From positions 868,001-932,000 of the forward strand of contig NC_091889.1 in the NCBI RefSeq assembly GCF_019399895.1: a stretch of DNA of 64,000 nucleotides, given 5' to 3'. Both the position numbers and the translations under genes were made by a program. This document shows positions 62,901 to 64,000 of this stretch, in pieces; within the stretch, counting starts at the first letter, position 1; each line of letters starts with the position of its first letter. Origin of the DNA: Cardiocondyla obscurior. Lineage: Eukaryota; Arthropoda; Insecta; Hymenoptera; Formicidae. A model generated the notes under the pieces. That model saw only the letters and a list, made by a program, of their open reading frames with translations, was not told the DNA's origin and ran no database searches.

Positions 62901-63889
62901 AGCCGTCTGGTCTGGCGACGCCGTACCGGGCGTCGCGCTCCCGTTATCGTAAATTGCAACGGCCCAACAATCGCCGGAATCGGCGATCGACGCTGATCAA
63001 CGTACAACTGCGAGACGGAACGAGCGAGAGGCAACGACCAGATACGCACACCGAGAAAATGGCGAGACTCCGCCGATCTACGAGGGCACCGTTAACACAC
63101 TTCCATTCCGATATGCGACCGGACGTTAGCCGTGTATCGCCCTTCGGACGCGTTTGCAATAGACGAGCTGATTGACGCGCTCACTTCAGCTAACGAATCA
63201 CAGAGTCCGACGCGCACAGATGACGCGGCCGAGCGAGCCAATGCGATTCCCGAGTAGGTGGCCAGAGGTGTTTGCACGCGGAATGTTCCTCCCTTTTCTC
63301 GACCACGGCGCGAACCGCTTGGCCAATCGTCCTCGAGAGTTTCAAAACGACGATGCGCGTTCTCAAGAATATCCCCGGGCGCGATTGGTGATGTAACGCT
63401 ACGTACGTACTATGTTGAAACATATTGACGCCGGCGGCACGGGTGACGGGCCTGACACGGGAGTTAGCAGCGGTGGTGATCGCTACGAGCGTGGTACGTG
63501 CGTGAACGGACATTATGAACGGGATCGCGCGGTCGCGAAGCACCGTCTGAGGAACCGTTGCCTCCTAGTGATGTGTCTCTGTCGCCTCTCGTCCCGCTTG
63601 CTGTGCAGCCGATAATAACGCGATGACTGACACGACGACGACGATGCCACGCGACATTCGCCGACAGTGAGAGATCGGCGACGCGGGTGACAGCAACGAC
63701 GGCGACGGTGACGATGCCGATGACGCCGCAAGCACGGAGCGACGATTGTGTTCGACGTAATACCTTCGTCGCAGCCTGAACCGTACTACGCACGCCTCCG
63801 TTTTCGCGTCCGGATCTCTCCAGGCTCTCTCCTCCTCTCTTCCGCTCGACGTCGTCGTCGAGACGCCGCGCGAAGCGGTCCCAGGCGCA
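62901..63889. promoter_or_regulatory. CpG-rich divergent promoter region, SF1 (-) / unknown gene (+)
   Basis: Nearly 1 kb of clearly GC/CpG-rich sequence between the SF1 start codon (minus) and the ATG at 63890 (plus). Overlapping open frames on both strands (62944-63943) are by-products of the low stop-codon density. It probably holds both promoters and 5' UTRs. Confidence 0.6.
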
Positions 63890-63937
63890 ATGGCAGCTCA
63901 CAAAACGGGCGGACAGAGCGCCCGTAAGAAAGTACAG
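63890..63937 (+). CDS. First coding exon of an unrecognised gene (truncated by window end)
   Basis: ATG in a good context (gcgcaATGG) opens 16 codons, MAAHKTGGQSARKKVQ, followed by gtacaa, a plausible donor at 63938. If unspliced, the frame would stop at 63988 after 32 codons. The position, just downstream of a CpG-rich region and divergent from SF1, supports a real 5' coding exon. The sequence is too short for me to name the protein. Confidence 0.5.
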
Positions 63938-64000
63938 GTACAAATCATTTTTTCTAATGACAGACCTTTAAATCCTATCCGAAACTAGCTCATCTTCTTT

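Noticed and set aside
63464..63943. 159-codon minus frame and several shorter frames in the SF1 upstream region
   Set aside because: The low stop density of CpG-rich promoter DNA explains them; compositions are Arg/Ser/His-rich with no domain.
1..64000. tRNA, rRNA, known microRNA, CRISPR-like or viral sequences
   Set aside because: I looked for cloverleaf-like segments, familiar microRNA mature sequences, and reverse transcriptase or transposase motifs and found none I could support by eye; tRNAscan-SE, Rfam and RepeatMasker would be decisive.

Overview
The window is a 64-kb stretch of insect nuclear DNA. Its AT-rich introns, GT-AG splicing, CpG-rich promoter patches, small transposon-derived repeats and gene complement fit a hymenopteran, most likely an ant. 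That species call is an inference from style, not a match I could run. All exon models below were made by eye: protein similarity to known families, GT/AG sites and reading-phase continuity. Each model is phase-consistent from first to last exon.

Layout, left to right. (1) 1114-16134, plus: liprin-alpha, 22 coding exons, about 1297 aa. It is followed by a 6.6-kb stretch holding its 3' UTR and non-coding DNA. (2) 22782-25100, plus: a Golgi polypeptide GalNAc-transferase of the GALNT11/pgant35A type. (3) 26311-28813, plus: the DNA-protein crosslink protease Spartan (SPRTN), with four C-terminal UBZ-type zinc fingers. (4) 30077-36565, minus: a secreted vitellogenin-like large lipid transfer protein, 22 exons, about 1418 aa. 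(5) 38035-43537, minus: PAXBP1/GCFC, 16 exons, about 836 aa. (6) 44944-54909, minus: cytoplasmic dynein intermediate chain, with two in-frame micro-exons of 36 and 21 nt. (7) 55723-56522, plus: complex I subunit NDUFB9, divergent from the dynein gene across about 0.8 kb. (8) 58102-62900, minus: splicing factor 1 (SF1, branchpoint-binding protein), 9 exons, about 623 aa. (9) 63890 onward, plus: the first coding exon of an unrecognised gene cut by the window edge and divergent from SF1.

The genes are mostly conserved housekeeping or neuronal genes with no sign of being a functional cluster. Two head-to-head pairs (dynein IC/NDUFB9 and SF1/unknown) probably share CpG-rich promoter regions. SPRTN/vitellogenin-like and NDUFB9/SF1 are tail-to-tail.

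Non-genic structure: two copies of one palindromic MITE-like element (liprin intron 12, and 21.5 kb), a different long-inverted-repeat element at 29.4-29.8 kb with an internally duplicated GC-rich unit, a three-copy 138-bp tandem array in liprin intron 1, and several microsatellites. I saw no tRNA, rRNA, CRISPR or prokaryotic features, and no convincing undescribed system. The most notable items are the two repeat families, the multi-finger Spartan, the dynein micro-exons and two unexplained open frames inside a dynein intron.
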